Below, one piece after another: positions 43,490 through 51,793 of a DNA stretch of 64,000 bases. A program made the translations under genes and the position numbers. The stretch is from assembly GCA_949292905.1 (NCBI GenBank), contig CASFAV010000004.1:62001-126000 (forward strand). Direction: 5' to 3'. The first letter of the stretch is position 1. Each line of letters opens with the position of its first letter. Source of the DNA: an uncultured Eubacteriales bacterium. GTDB taxonomy: Bacteria; Bacillota; Clostridia; Christensenellales; DTU072. The notes below the pieces were generated by a model, which was not told the DNA's origin, did no database searches, and saw nothing but the letters and a program-made list of their open reading frames with translations.

Positions 43490-43626
43490 CCTTTTCCGAT
43501 TTCCGTCACATAATATTCAGCAATTTACGCATTTTGCGCCGATTTTAACCAAATTTTAGCACGGATTCAGAGTGAAAAACTGTAATTGACTAAATGCTCG
43601 TCGGGGTTTTATCTTTTACTCAAGTA

Positions 43627-43635
43627 TGCTATAAT
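43627..43635 (+). promoter_or_regulatory. Extended -10 promoter for glf
   Basis: TGCTATAAT (43627-43635), an extended -10, about 28 bases before the glf ATG. The -35 (TTTTAT) is poor. Confidence 0.55.
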
Positions 43636-43663
43636 AATAAAAACACCCGTTGGAGAAATTGAA

Positions 43664-44800
43664 ATGCCAAAAACAACCGATAACAAAGGATCCGATAAGT
43701 ATTACGATTATCTAATAGCGGGCGCGGGACTTTTCGGCGCGGTATTCGCGGAGCGCGCGATGTCGCGCGGCAAAAAAGTGCTCGTCATCGACCGCCGCCC
43801 CAACGTCGCGGGCAACGTTTATACCCGCAATGAGGAAGGCATCAACGTGCACGTTTACGGCGCGCATATCTTCCACACTTCGGACGAAAAGGTATGGGAA
43901 TACGTCAACCGCTTCGCCTCTTTCAACGACTACGTCAACCGAGTGATAGCCGATTACAAGGGCGAGCGTTACAGCCTGCCGTTCAATATGTACACCTTCG
44001 AAAAACTCTGGGGAGTGCAAACGCCCGAAGCGGCGAAAGCCGTAATAGACTCCCAAATCAAAGAGTACGGGATAACAAAGATAACGAATCTGGAAGAACA
44101 GGCGATAAGCATGGTGGGCGTGGACGTCTATGAAAAGCTCGTCAAAGGCTATACCGAGAAGCAGTGGGGACGTAAGGCTACGGAGCTTCCGCCGTCGATA
44201 ATCAAAAGACTTCCCCTGCGCTTCACATACGACGACAACTACTTCAACGACAAATATCAGGGCATCCCCGTAGGCGGCTACACCGCTATGGTGGAGAAGA
44301 TGCTCGAGGGCGCGGACGTGCTTCTTTCGACGGAATACTCCGACTTCGTGAAGCTCGGCGGCTATTCCTTCGGTAAGACGGTATATACCGGAATGATAGA
44401 CGAATTTTTCGGTTTCCGTCTGGGCAAGCTCGGCTATCGCAGTCTGCGTTTCGAAACCGAAACCCTCGACATGCCCGATTTCCAAGGTAACGCCGTCGTC
44501 AATTACACCTCTTACGACGTGCCCTACACCCGCATAATCGAACACAAATATTTCGAGAACTCCGATTCCCCGAAAACGGTGATAAGCCGCGAATACCCCG
44601 ACGAATACGCGGACGGCAAGGAAGCGTATTACACCGTGAACGACGAGAACAACACCGCGCTTTACGAGCGTTACCGCGCGCTTGCCGCGGAAGAACGCCC
44701 CGACGTCATCTTCGGCGGAAGACTCAGCGAATATAAGTATTACGATATGGACAAAGTGATAGCCTCGGCGCTCGCGCTCGCGGATAAGGAGCTGGGCTGA
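43664..44800 (+). CDS. glf: UDP-galactopyranose mutase
   Basis: 378 residues. The FAD Rossmann start is YLIAGAGLFGAVFAERA, followed by VIDRRPNVAGNVYT and YGAHIFHTSDEKVWEYVN; the substrate site region includes WGRKATELPPSIIKRLPLRF and the final block PDVIFGGRLSEYKYYDMD. It converts UDP-galactopyranose to UDP-galactofuranose with reduced FAD. This gives the donor for the GlfT2-like enzyme in the same locus. I use the ATG with GGAG upstream; the longer frame begins before the -10. It is the last recognisable gene of the glycan locus. Confidence 0.96.
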   Translation: MPKTTDNKGSDKYYDYLIAGAGLFGAVFAERAMSRGKKVLVIDRRPNVAGNVYTRNEEGINVHVYGAHIFHTSDEKVWEYVNRFASFNDYVNRVIADYKGERYSLPFNMYTFEKLWGVQTPEAAKAVIDSQIKEYGITKITNLEEQAISMVGVDVYEKLVKGYTEKQWGRKATELPPSIIKRLPLRFTYDDNYFNDKYQGIPVGGYTAMVEKMLEGADVLLSTEYSDFVKLGGYSFGKTVYTGMIDEFFGFRLGKLGYRSLRFETETLDMPDFQGNAVVNYTSYDVPYTRIIEHKYFENSDSPKTVISREYPDEYADGKEAYYTVNDENNTALYERYRALAAEERPDVIFGGRLSEYKYYDMDKVIASALALADKELG

Positions 44801-44897
44801 CGTTACGCACATTACGACGCGCAAAAGCAAAATATATCGAGGTTATCCCGTACAAAAGCGCTTCACGAATGTTGTTATTGCGTTACGGAGGTGAAAT

Positions 44898-45545
44898 ATG
44901 AAAAAGCTTTCGGCTTTCGTCCTTTCGGCGCTTATTATATGCCTTGCCCTCTTTACGCTTGCGGCGTGCGACGGTACGAGCGGAAGATCCGATACCGTTA
45001 CGCTTACGAACTTCCGGGATCACGGGCGGCAGTTCGTATTCCCCGTCGAGGTGACCAAAGCCGACGCCGGACCTACCGATACGAGACATTTCAGAAGTAA
45101 ATTGTCCTTGGACGAGATCTACGAGAGTATCTTATCGGGGACGGATCACGATATAGAGAAACGCGACGGCTATCTCCTCGTTACCGACCTTAGCGGCGAA
45201 TTTCCCGCTTACGCATATATTGCGCCCTACTCGAGCGAAGAAAACTCGTTCAATTACCTTATGACGAATATGGGATACAATATAGCGGACCCGATAACGG
45301 ATACGCCTTACGAGGACGCCCTCGTGCCCCTTTTCTTTATAGGAATGCCTGTGGACTCCGTAAGAGTCGAAACGGGCAAGAAATATCCCCTTTACGGCAC
45401 GAAGGAAGAAATTAAAGATTTCTATATTTCCTGCGGCTATGCCGTGACCGAAACGGAAAATACGTTCGAGATAACCGACATTACGGGGAAAAATACAGCG
45501 GAGGTGAAGTATCCTTCGACGACGTCGCGGAAAACTTCACGATAA
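44898..45545 (+). CDS. Lipoprotein with apparent 3' frameshift
   Basis: As read, 215 residues with a signal peptide and lipobox LAAC near residue 23. No domain is recognised. The last 20 residues (KYPSTTSRKTSR) look unnatural: near 45487, in GGGGAAAAATAC, a -1 shift opens a better continuation (GGEVSFDDVAENFTITF and on) to a TGA at 45626-45628, just three bases before the ABC ATPase start. So the true product may be about 243 residues. A GGAGGTG site precedes the ATG. It probably belongs with the ABC transporter that follows, perhaps as an outer-face accessory lipoprotein. Confidence 0.75.
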   Translation: MKKLSAFVLSALIICLALFTLAACDGTSGRSDTVTLTNFRDHGRQFVFPVEVTKADAGPTDTRHFRSKLSLDEIYESILSGTDHDIEKRDGYLLVTDLSGEFPAYAYIAPYSSEENSFNYLMTNMGYNIADPITDTPYEDALVPLFFIGMPVDSVRVETGKKYPLYGTKEEIKDFYISCGYAVTETENTFEITDITGKNTAEVKYPSTTSRKTSR

Positions 45546-45630
45546 CGTTTACGGAAAGCGGAGCGGTATATACGTTGCCTCAACCCGCAAAAAGCGACGG
45601 TCAAAACGAAAACGGGGAGGAGATCTGAGC

Positions 45631-46356
45631 TTGGACTCGGCGATAAAAATCAATACGTTACGATTATCCTACCGCAAGCAAGCGGTATTGAAGGGGCTCG
45701 ACTGGGAGGTCCCGCGCGGCTCGGTATGCGCCCTTATCGGGCTGAACGGATCGGGCAAGACCACACTTCTCAGGATACTCGCGGGGCTGCTCGAAGCGGA
45801 CGGGGGAAGCGCGTATATTTTGGGGCGCAAGGTCAAGCACGGCGAAAGTGTCCGCGAAGCCTCTTTCATGTTCGAACCCTCCCCTCTCGACAAATCGCTT
45901 ACGGCGCGGCAAAACATCAGACTGCGCTGTACGGCTTTGGGCGAACCCGTGGCGCGCGCCGATTATCTGATCCGTAAAGCGGGGCTCGAGATAACCTCCA
46001 AACCGGTTAAAAACTATTCCGTGGGTATGCGGAAAAGGTTAGAACTCGCTTACGCCCTTGCGGGCGACCCGGAGCTTCTCGTTCTGGACGAACCCTTCGA
46101 CGGAGTGGATATCCGCGGCGCCGACACGCTGAAAGAAATCATAAGCTCCTACAAAGCGGAGGGAAAAACGGTGCTTCTCACCGAGCACAACTTCACTCTT
46201 ATCGAGAACGTCGCCGAACGCTTCGGGATACTTTACGACGGGAGAATAATCGCGGATATAAGCGCGGAAACCGTCGCCGCGGAATACGGCGATCTCGCCA
46301 CCGCCTTCAAAACGAGCATCGAAAACTATGAAAGATCTTTTACGCTACGAAATTAG
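45631..46356 (+). CDS. ABC transporter ATP-binding protein (ABC-2 exporter)
   Basis: 241 residues. Walker A is GLNGSGKTT near residue 36, the signature YSVGMRKRLELAYAL near residue 129, Walker B LLVLDEPFDGVD and the H-loop LLTEHNF. The start is TTG, set by GGGGAGGAG upstream and by the preceding reading frame. It overlaps the permease start by 29 bases. This CcmA-like ATPase would drive export or self-protection; the cargo is unknown. Confidence 0.93.
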   Translation: MDSAIKINTLRLSYRKQAVLKGLDWEVPRGSVCALIGLNGSGKTTLLRILAGLLEADGGSAYILGRKVKHGESVREASFMFEPSPLDKSLTARQNIRLRCTALGEPVARADYLIRKAGLEITSKPVKNYSVGMRKRLELAYALAGDPELLVLDEPFDGVDIRGADTLKEIISSYKAEGKTVLLTEHNFTLIENVAERFGILYDGRIIADISAETVAAEYGDLATAFKTSIENYERSFTLRN

Positions 46357-47044
46357 CAGACTGTGGTATTCCAAGACTCTGCTGTACTCCTTCCTCGTCT
46401 GCATACCGGCAGCGCTCATAGGCTGGGCGCTCATCGGCGGAAGACCGGGCGTTCCGCAAGCGTACAATACCGCGTTCGAGTTCTTTATCCCGCAGTTGCT
46501 CGTATTACTCGTGCCGGCGGTATTCATAGCGCGCGAACAGCGCGGCGGTATGTCCAAAACCTCGCTTCTTTGCGGCAAAAACCGTATTCGGGTATTTACC
46601 GCCAAAGCCCTCGTCTATTATTTTGCGATAACGCTTACTTTCTGCTTCTACCTTGCGCTTATCGCGCTGATGAACGCGGGCGTTACTTCGCGCTTCAAGC
46701 CCGAACCCAACGGCTTCGTATACTTTTTGAGATACGTTTCGGTGGGCTACGCCTATTGTATCGCCCTTTCCTCCGTACTTCTCGCCGTAGCCTTCCTGTT
46801 CCGCAATCCCCTCGTATCGGTCGTTACGGGATTCGGACTTTTCGTCATAGACTTTATCCTCTTGTCCTCGGGAATGCCCGGACGTATCGCCGACCTCATC
46901 GTCCCTAGCCTTCTCGTTCAGCAGCTCATGACCTCTCACCCCTCCCACGACGCGGTCCTCTCCTTCACCCTCATGACCGTCCTCCTCACCCTGCTCGGCA
47001 ACGCCGCCGCCCTGCTCGTCGTATTAAAAAAGAATTACAAATAA
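46328..47044 (+). CDS. ABC-2 type permease
   Basis: 238 residues with six hydrophobic segments, starting LLRYEISRLWYSKTLLYSFLV. Loop 1 holds REQRGGMSKTSLLCGKNRIRVF, a pattern of small ABC-2 permeases such as those of bacteriocin or lantibiotic immunity systems. It pairs with the overlapping ATPase gene. No precursor peptide gene was seen nearby. Confidence 0.88.
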   Translation: MKDLLRYEISRLWYSKTLLYSFLVCIPAALIGWALIGGRPGVPQAYNTAFEFFIPQLLVLLVPAVFIAREQRGGMSKTSLLCGKNRIRVFTAKALVYYFAITLTFCFYLALIALMNAGVTSRFKPEPNGFVYFLRYVSVGYAYCIALSSVLLAVAFLFRNPLVSVVTGFGLFVIDFILLSSGMPGRIADLIVPSLLVQQLMTSHPSHDAVLSFTLMTVLLTLLGNAAALLVVLKKNYK

Positions 47045-47273
47045 GCCCTACCTCAGATACATTCCCGCAAGGACTTTACTTCCTTTCACTTCCCCGACGA
47101 GTATGCGCCAATATACCCGCATAAAGTACGCTACGGATAATTATATTGTTTTATGGTTAAGCGATTTCCCCTCCAAGCGGAACTTATGCTCCGCCGTTTG
47201 CCTATGAAAAACACACGCCGAAATACCGAACTACCAAAGCATATATCAAAACGAATAAGAAAACATATAAGAA
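47045..47273 (+). other. Gene-free stretch before the Fic gene
   Basis: No coding sequence or RNA gene recognised. It becomes AT-rich toward the Fic promoter at its 3' end. Confidence 0.5.
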
Positions 47274-47302
47274 TTGACTTAATCTGAAATAATTGTTATA
47301 AT
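47274..47302 (+). promoter_or_regulatory. Promoter of the class II Fic gene
   Basis: -35 TTGACT (47274-47279), -10 TATAAT (47297-47302), spacer 17, and CGAGGT before the ATG. Confidence 0.8.
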
Positions 47303-47328
47303 GAATTCGATTTATTATCGAGGTAAAT

Positions 47329-48315
47329 ATGGATAAGTATATTCCGCCTTATGACATTACGGAAGATATGTTGGAGCTTGCGGCTGAAATTACGGAGAAT
47401 TTAGGCAAATTGCACAATGTCAACGATTTGGAGCGTTTGCCACGCTTGCGCAAGGTCAATCGCTTAAGATCCATTCAGTCTTCGCTCGCTATCGAGAACA
47501 ACACACTCTCTCTGGAGCAAGTAACCGACGTTGTAGACGGAAAGCGCGTTCTCGGTCCTGAGGATGATATTATTGCCGTAAAAAACGCATTCGAAGCTTA
47601 TAAAATGCTATCCGAACTCGATCCGTTCTCTTTGGAAGATATGAAAAGGGCGCACGGCGCAATGATGAAAGGTTTGATATCCGGAGCAGGAGCATTTCGT
47701 AGCGGAGCCGTAGACGTTTTTAACGAACAAGGCAAAGTCATTCACGTCGCGCCTCCTTACGATATGGTACCGGGACTTATGGAACAGCTGTTCGATTGGC
47801 TTAAAGGCGGTAAGGCGCAAATGCTTATTCGTTCGAGCGTATTTCATTATGAATTTGAATTCATTCATCCGTTTGCAGACGGCAACGGAAGAACGGGAAG
47901 ATTGTGGCAGACCGCGCTACTTGCAAGCTGGAAACCGATATTCGAATGGGTACCTATCGAAAGCATAATCAAGGATAATCAGGAAGAATACTACAAAGCA
48001 ATAGCACTTTCCACTTCGGACGGAAAGTCAAACAGGTTTATACTTTTTATGCTCGGCGTGATCAAAGAAGCCATCGAGGAGTTCGTAAGAGATACGCACG
48101 ATCATCAGATCCATATCAGTAACCAGATAAAAGCGCTTATGTCTGTGATCGAAGTCTACCCGATGTCGGCATTGGAGCTTATGGAAAAGTTGGGTTTGAG
48201 ATCCAGACTCACTTTCCGCAAAAATTACCTTCAACCGGCACTCGAAGCAGGTCTTATTGCCATGACCGAACCGGATAACCCGACAAGTCGCAATCAGCGA
48301 TATTATAAGATATAA
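47329..48315 (+). CDS. Fic-family protein with N-terminal inhibitory helix (class II)
   Basis: 328 residues. The Fic core has HPFADGNGRTGRLW near residue 185, with intact His, Asp, Gly-Asn-Gly and Arg. The N-terminal inhibitory motif SLAIENNTLS (S-x3-E-N form) lies near residue 53, placing it in class II where the Glu blocks ATP binding until released. The C-terminal 80 residues resemble a winged-helix (MSALELMEKLGLRSRLTFRKNYLQPAL), as in many Fic proteins. It would AMPylate target proteins, target unknown. It has its own promoter and is AT-richer than the neighbouring transporter genes, so acquisition is possible. Confidence 0.93.
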   Translation: MDKYIPPYDITEDMLELAAEITENLGKLHNVNDLERLPRLRKVNRLRSIQSSLAIENNTLSLEQVTDVVDGKRVLGPEDDIIAVKNAFEAYKMLSELDPFSLEDMKRAHGAMMKGLISGAGAFRSGAVDVFNEQGKVIHVAPPYDMVPGLMEQLFDWLKGGKAQMLIRSSVFHYEFEFIHPFADGNGRTGRLWQTALLASWKPIFEWVPIESIIKDNQEEYYKAIALSTSDGKSNRFILFMLGVIKEAIEEFVRDTHDHQIHISNQIKALMSVIEVYPMSALELMEKLGLRSRLTFRKNYLQPALEAGLIAMTEPDNPTSRNQRYYKI

Positions 48316-48352
48316 AGTATTAAATAGCGAAATGACCGAAGCGCAAATCACA

Positions 48353-48820
48353 AAAAAAGGACGCGTTATGCGTCCTTATGATCGTTTTGGTACTCCCGGC
48401 GGGCGCGACGCGTTTTCCGATATGCCGGTGGCATATCGGTAGCCAAAGCGGCGTAGCGATCTGTGATCGCAAGCGGGAGGGGTGAGCTACGCGAACCGTG
48501 AACCTTTAGGTTCGATTCCCGCCAAACCTTTTTTATAATAGAAAACCCGAGGAAACCACGAAAAAAGGACGCGATATGCGTCCTTATGATCGTTTTGGTA
48601 CTCCCGGCGGGCGCGACGCATTTTCCGATATGCCGGTGGCATATCGGTAGCCAAAGCGGCGTAGCGATCTGTGATCGCAAGCGGGAGGGGTGAGCTACGC
48701 GAACCGTGAACCTTTAGGTTCGATTCCCGCCAAATCCTTTTTATAATAGAAAAACCGAGGAAACCACGAAAAAAGGACGCGTTATGCGTCCTTATGATCG
48801 TTTTGGTACTCCCGGCGGGA
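48353..48820. repeat. 208-bp tandem repeat containing tRNA-Arg 3' end
   Basis: Two full units (48353-48560, 48561-48768) and a partial third (48769-48820) that runs into the tRNA-Arg gene; corresponding bases are exactly 208 apart. Each unit, read on the minus strand, contains the last bases of the tRNA including CCA, an AAGGACGC/GCGTCCTT hairpin like a tRNA terminator, and a block with several perfect hairpins: CCGATATGCC/GGCATATCGG (48417-48439), GCGATC/GATCGC (48456-48470), GCGTAGC/GCTACGC (48451-48492), and GAACC/GGTTC next to GGTTCGATTCCCGCC (48509-48523), the tRNA T-arm in opposite orientation. Open frames across the units are not believable as genes. Confidence 0.9.
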
Positions 48821-48878
48821 ATCGAACCCACAACTAACCCTTAGGAGGGGTTTGTTATATCCATTTAACTACGGAAGC
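48804..48878 (-). tRNA. tRNA-Arg (anticodon CCT), CCA encoded
   Basis: Cloverleaf by eye on the minus strand: acceptor GCTTCCG/CGGGAGT, D-stem GTTA/TAAC, anticodon stem AACCC/GGGTT with loop CTCCTAA (anticodon CCT), T-stem GTGGG/CCCGC around TTCGATT, discriminator A, then CCA at 48804-48806. It decodes AGG. Downstream is a short hairpin of AAGGACGC/GCGTCCTT followed by T residues. Confidence 0.95.
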
Positions 48879-48911
48879 GCGTCGCGCTCGCGCCCCTTTC
48901 GGCGCTATTTG

Positions 48912-48940
48912 ATTATATAACACTTTTTATTCCTTTGCAA
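48912..48940 (-). promoter_or_regulatory. Promoter of tRNA-Arg
   Basis: Minus strand -35 TTGCAA and -10 TATAAT with a 17-base spacer, about 34 bases before the mature tRNA 5' end. Confidence 0.75.
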
Positions 48941-48963
48941 GGATTTTTACCGCCTTTCGCATA

Positions 48964-48992
48964 TTGACGGATTGCGTGAATTAAGATACAAT
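48964..48992 (+). promoter_or_regulatory. Promoter of the ECF-like membrane protein
   Basis: -35 TTGACG (48964-48969), -10 TACAAT (48987-48992), spacer 17. Confidence 0.7.
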
Positions 48993-49030
48993 GTTAAAGT
49001 ATTTTATATTCGATTATCAAGGAGTGATCT

Positions 49031-49585
49031 ATGTTTATCGGCTCTTATTCCGCCCCCGTGGCAAAATCCCTGAAAGCTAAAGTTATGGCTTCCCTTTTAG
49101 CCCTTGCGGCGGCTGTCGCGCTCCCTCAGGCGGCGCACCTCCTGGGCTACGCCACCGGTACCGGTAACGCTATCGGCTCGATACTCCTGCCGATGCACTT
49201 CGCGATCATCGCTCTGGGGCTTTTCGCGGGTCCCTATGCGGGACTTGTCGCGGGCGCTATGAGCCCCGTAGTAAGCTATATGCTTACGGGTATGCCCTCT
49301 GTCGCGGTATTGCCCTTCATGGTAGCGGAGCTTGCGGGCTACGGCTTCGCCGCAGGTCTCGTCGCTTCTAAAGACGTTCACCCCGCGTTGAAAATCGCTT
49401 TCACGCTCGTTGCGGGCAGACTTCTCCGTACTTTCGTCACCGCTATAGCCGTATTGGCTTTCGGCGCTAACGCGGGGATCGCCGACGCATGGACGGCGGT
49501 CCTTCCCGGTATCCCCGGAATACTTCTTCAGTTGATACTCATTCCCGTCATCGTGCGCGCCGTGGAAGCAGCCGCGCGCTCGTAA
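49031..49585 (+). CDS. ECF-transporter S-component-like membrane protein
   Basis: 184 residues with about five or six hydrophobic helices. The N-terminal ALAAAVALPQAAHLLGYATG and the central PMHFAIIALGLFAGPYAGLVAGAMSPVVSYMLTGMP match substrate-binding S components of energy-coupling-factor vitamin transporters. The vitamin or metabolite bound is unknown. No ATPase or T component lies near; S subunits often share a distant module. An AAGGAGTGA site precedes the ATG. It may be cotranscribed with the reductase 51 bases downstream. Confidence 0.8.
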   Translation: MFIGSYSAPVAKSLKAKVMASLLALAAAVALPQAAHLLGYATGTGNAIGSILLPMHFAIIALGLFAGPYAGLVAGAMSPVVSYMLTGMPSVAVLPFMVAELAGYGFAAGLVASKDVHPALKIAFTLVAGRLLRTFVTAIAVLAFGANAGIADAWTAVLPGIPGILLQLILIPVIVRAVEAAARS

Positions 49586-49636
49586 AAGGCTATATCCCCC
49601 TATCGGCTTATAGTCATACAATAAGGAGAAAACGTC

Positions 49637-50755
49637 ATGACTCAGGCAAAGAAACTGGGATTCGGCTTTATGCGACTTCCCACCATAGGCGGGAACCCGT
49701 TACTGATCGACAATAAGCAGGTCCGCAAAATGGCGGATAAATTCATCGCGGAAGGATTCACCTATTTCGACACCGCGTACATGTACCACGGCGGCTTGAG
49801 CGAAGGCGCCCTGCGTAAAGCCGTCGTCGAACGCTATCCGCGCGACAAGTTCACCATAGCCGACAAAATGCCCGTCTCCATGGTGCGCGCCGCAAGCGGG
49901 CTCGAAAGAGTATTCGCCCGTCAGCTCAAGCGTTGCGGCGTGGAATTCTTCGATTACTACCTTCTCCACAATCTCGGAGAAGAAAACTACCGAAAAGCTG
50001 AGGCCATCGACGCATTCGAATTCATCGCGCGTAAAAAAGAGGAAGGCTATATCAAAAAGATAGGTTTTTCCTATCACGATTCGGCGCGGCTTTTAGACGA
50101 AATACTTACCGCGCACCCCGAAGTCGAATTCGTTCAGCTCCAGATAAACTACGCCGACTGGGAACACGAGACGATACAGTCCCGTAAGTGCTACGAAGTG
50201 GCGACGGCGCACGGCAAACCCGTCATCGTGATGGAACCCGTTAAAGGCGGCAATCTCGCGCACGTTCCCGAAGACGCCGAAAAGCTTTTCAAGGCATACT
50301 CTCCCGATATGAGCGCGGCGTCGTGGGCGATACGCTTCGCGGCGAGCCTCGACAACGTGTTTATGGTCCTGAGCGGAATGTCCGACGAGGCGCAGCTAAA
50401 CGACAACGTAGCTTACATGAAGGATTTCCGTCCTCTCGACGAGGAGGAGAAACGAATAGTCTTCAGAGTGGCGGATATGGTGACGGGAAATACGGCGATC
50501 CCCTGCACGGCGTGCGCCTACTGCGTGGACGGCTGTCCGAAGCATATTCCGATACCGCAGTATTTCGCGCTGTACAACGCCGAAAAAAACTTCCGCAGTT
50601 ATATGTTCTCAACGCAAAAGGAATATTACGGCAACCTCATCAAAACGCACGGACGTGCGAAAGACTGTATCGGCTGCCGCAAATGCGAACACGCCTGCCC
50701 GCAACATCTCAAAGTTTCGGAGCTTATGAAAAAGGTTTCCAAAGTGTTTGACTGA
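49637..50755 (+). CDS. Aldo/keto reductase with C-terminal 4Fe-4S domain
   Basis: 372 residues. The AKR barrel (residues 1-280) starts KKLGFGFMRLPTIGGN and contains YFDTAYMYHGGLSE with the catalytic Tyr, DYYLLHNLG, and MEPVKGGNLA. A C-terminal ferredoxin-like part has CTACAYCVDGCP near residue 289 and CIGCRKCEHACP near 344. This is the common clostridial AKR form whose Fe-S part may accept electrons from ferredoxin in place of NADPH; that role is inferred. The substrate is not known. A strong terminator follows directly. Confidence 0.94.
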   Translation: MTQAKKLGFGFMRLPTIGGNPLLIDNKQVRKMADKFIAEGFTYFDTAYMYHGGLSEGALRKAVVERYPRDKFTIADKMPVSMVRAASGLERVFARQLKRCGVEFFDYYLLHNLGEENYRKAEAIDAFEFIARKKEEGYIKKIGFSYHDSARLLDEILTAHPEVEFVQLQINYADWEHETIQSRKCYEVATAHGKPVIVMEPVKGGNLAHVPEDAEKLFKAYSPDMSAASWAIRFAASLDNVFMVLSGMSDEAQLNDNVAYMKDFRPLDEEEKRIVFRVADMVTGNTAIPCTACAYCVDGCPKHIPIPQYFALYNAEKNFRSYMFSTQKEYYGNLIKTHGRAKDCIGCRKCEHACPQHLKVSELMKKVSKVFD

Positions 50756-50771
50756 AATTGACCGGCTCAAT

Positions 50772-50800
50772 AAAAGCGCTCGCTTACGGCGAGCGCTTTT
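50772..50800 (+). terminator. Terminator after the aldo/keto reductase
   Basis: 12-bp stem AAAAGCGCTCGC/GCGAGCGCTTTT with a 5-base loop; T-run included. It overlaps the 3' end of the convergent transketolase gene. Confidence 0.85.
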
Positions 50801-51779
50801 TCATTCTTACGGCTTCGCGCGCGGCGCGGGCGATATCCTCCGCCGTCATTTTGAAAAGTTTTTTGAGCTCGCCCAAAGTCCCTCGCGCGCCGAAACTGTC
50901 GCGCACCCCTATCGGGATCACGGGCACGGGGCAAGCCCCCGCGAGGGTCTCGGCAACTATCGAATATAACCCGCCGTGAATATTGTGGTTTTCCGCCGTT
51001 ACGGCGCAACCGGTCTTCCGTACGGAACCCACGAGCGTTTCCGTATCGAAAGGCTTGAGCGTATGCGCCGAGATCACTTCGGCGCTTATCCCTTCTTCCC
51101 GAAGCGCCTCCGACGCGCGCACCGCTTCGCACACCTCTACTCCGCTCGCAACTATCGTGACGTCCTCGCCATCTGTAAGTTTATCGGCTTTGAATAAGTC
51201 GAATTCGTATTCCGAATCATGTATTGCGGGAGTCTTTTTCCGCATCATTCGGATATATACAACTCCGTGAAAATCTTTGATGACGGGTAACGCCGCAGCG
51301 AGTTCCGCAGCGTCCGCGGGCTCGTAGATCACTATCCCCGGTATAGCTCTCAATATCGAAACGTCCTCGAAGGTCATGTGTGTGGCGCCGTTGTGTTCGG
51401 CGGTTATTCCGGGGTCCGCGCCCACTATTTTGACGTCTGCTCCCGTGAAGGCGAGATTCATGACTATCTGATCGCACACGCTCCTCACCGCGAACGGCGC
51501 AAAGCTTATCGCGAACGGTTTGAATCCGTATGACGCGAGTCCCGCCGCTATCGAGATCATATTCTGTTCGGCTATCCCGACGTCGAGAGCGCGGTCAGGA
51601 TACATATCGCGCAGTCTGTCGGTATAGACGGCTTTGGCAAGGTCGGAGTCTATCGTTACCACTCTCTTATCGGCAGCCATCAGGCTTGCCATCGTAGCAG
51701 AGAATACCTCTCTCGTCTCCGCGGCGGCTACCGCCGCGAAGCCTGAGATATCGGGAGTATCGGTTTTACGTTTTTCCAT
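50784..51779 (-). CDS. Transketolase C-terminal half (orphan subunit)
   Basis: 331 residues covering only the pyrimidine-binding and C-terminal domains: ATRE-type opening AETREVFSATMASLMAADKRVVTID, DVGIAEQNMISIAAGLASYG with the conserved catalytic Glu, and EVISAHTLKPFDTETLVGSVR. In split transketolases a separate N-terminal subunit binds the thiamine diphosphate phosphates; none is adjacent, so it must lie elsewhere, or this subunit belongs to another two-part enzyme. I start at the ATG preceded by AAGGCGGTGA; a GTG 13 codons earlier would overlap the upstream gene. Confidence 0.92.
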   Translation of the reverse strand: MEKRKTDTPDISGFAAVAAAETREVFSATMASLMAADKRVVTIDSDLAKAVYTDRLRDMYPDRALDVGIAEQNMISIAAGLASYGFKPFAISFAPFAVRSVCDQIVMNLAFTGADVKIVGADPGITAEHNGATHMTFEDVSILRAIPGIVIYEPADAAELAAALPVIKDFHGVVYIRMMRKKTPAIHDSEYEFDLFKADKLTDGEDVTIVASGVEVCEAVRASEALREEGISAEVISAHTLKPFDTETLVGSVRKTGCAVTAENHNIHGGLYSIVAETLAGACPVPVIPIGVRDSFGARGTLGELKKLFKMTAEDIARAAREAVRMKKRSP

Positions 51780-51793
51780 ACAATTCACCGCCT

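Noticed and set aside
48470..48525. Possible plus-strand tRNA ending in GGTTCGATTCCCGCC
   Set aside because: The T-stem does not pair properly (the five bases before TTCGATT do not match CCCGC), and no D-arm or anticodon arm can be folded. It is an inverted copy of the T-arm only.
48366..48831. Overlapping minus-strand reading frames of about 100 residues across the tandem repeat
   Set aside because: They read through tRNA ends, terminator hairpins and the stem-loop block, share no codon bias with real genes, and repeat only because the DNA repeats.
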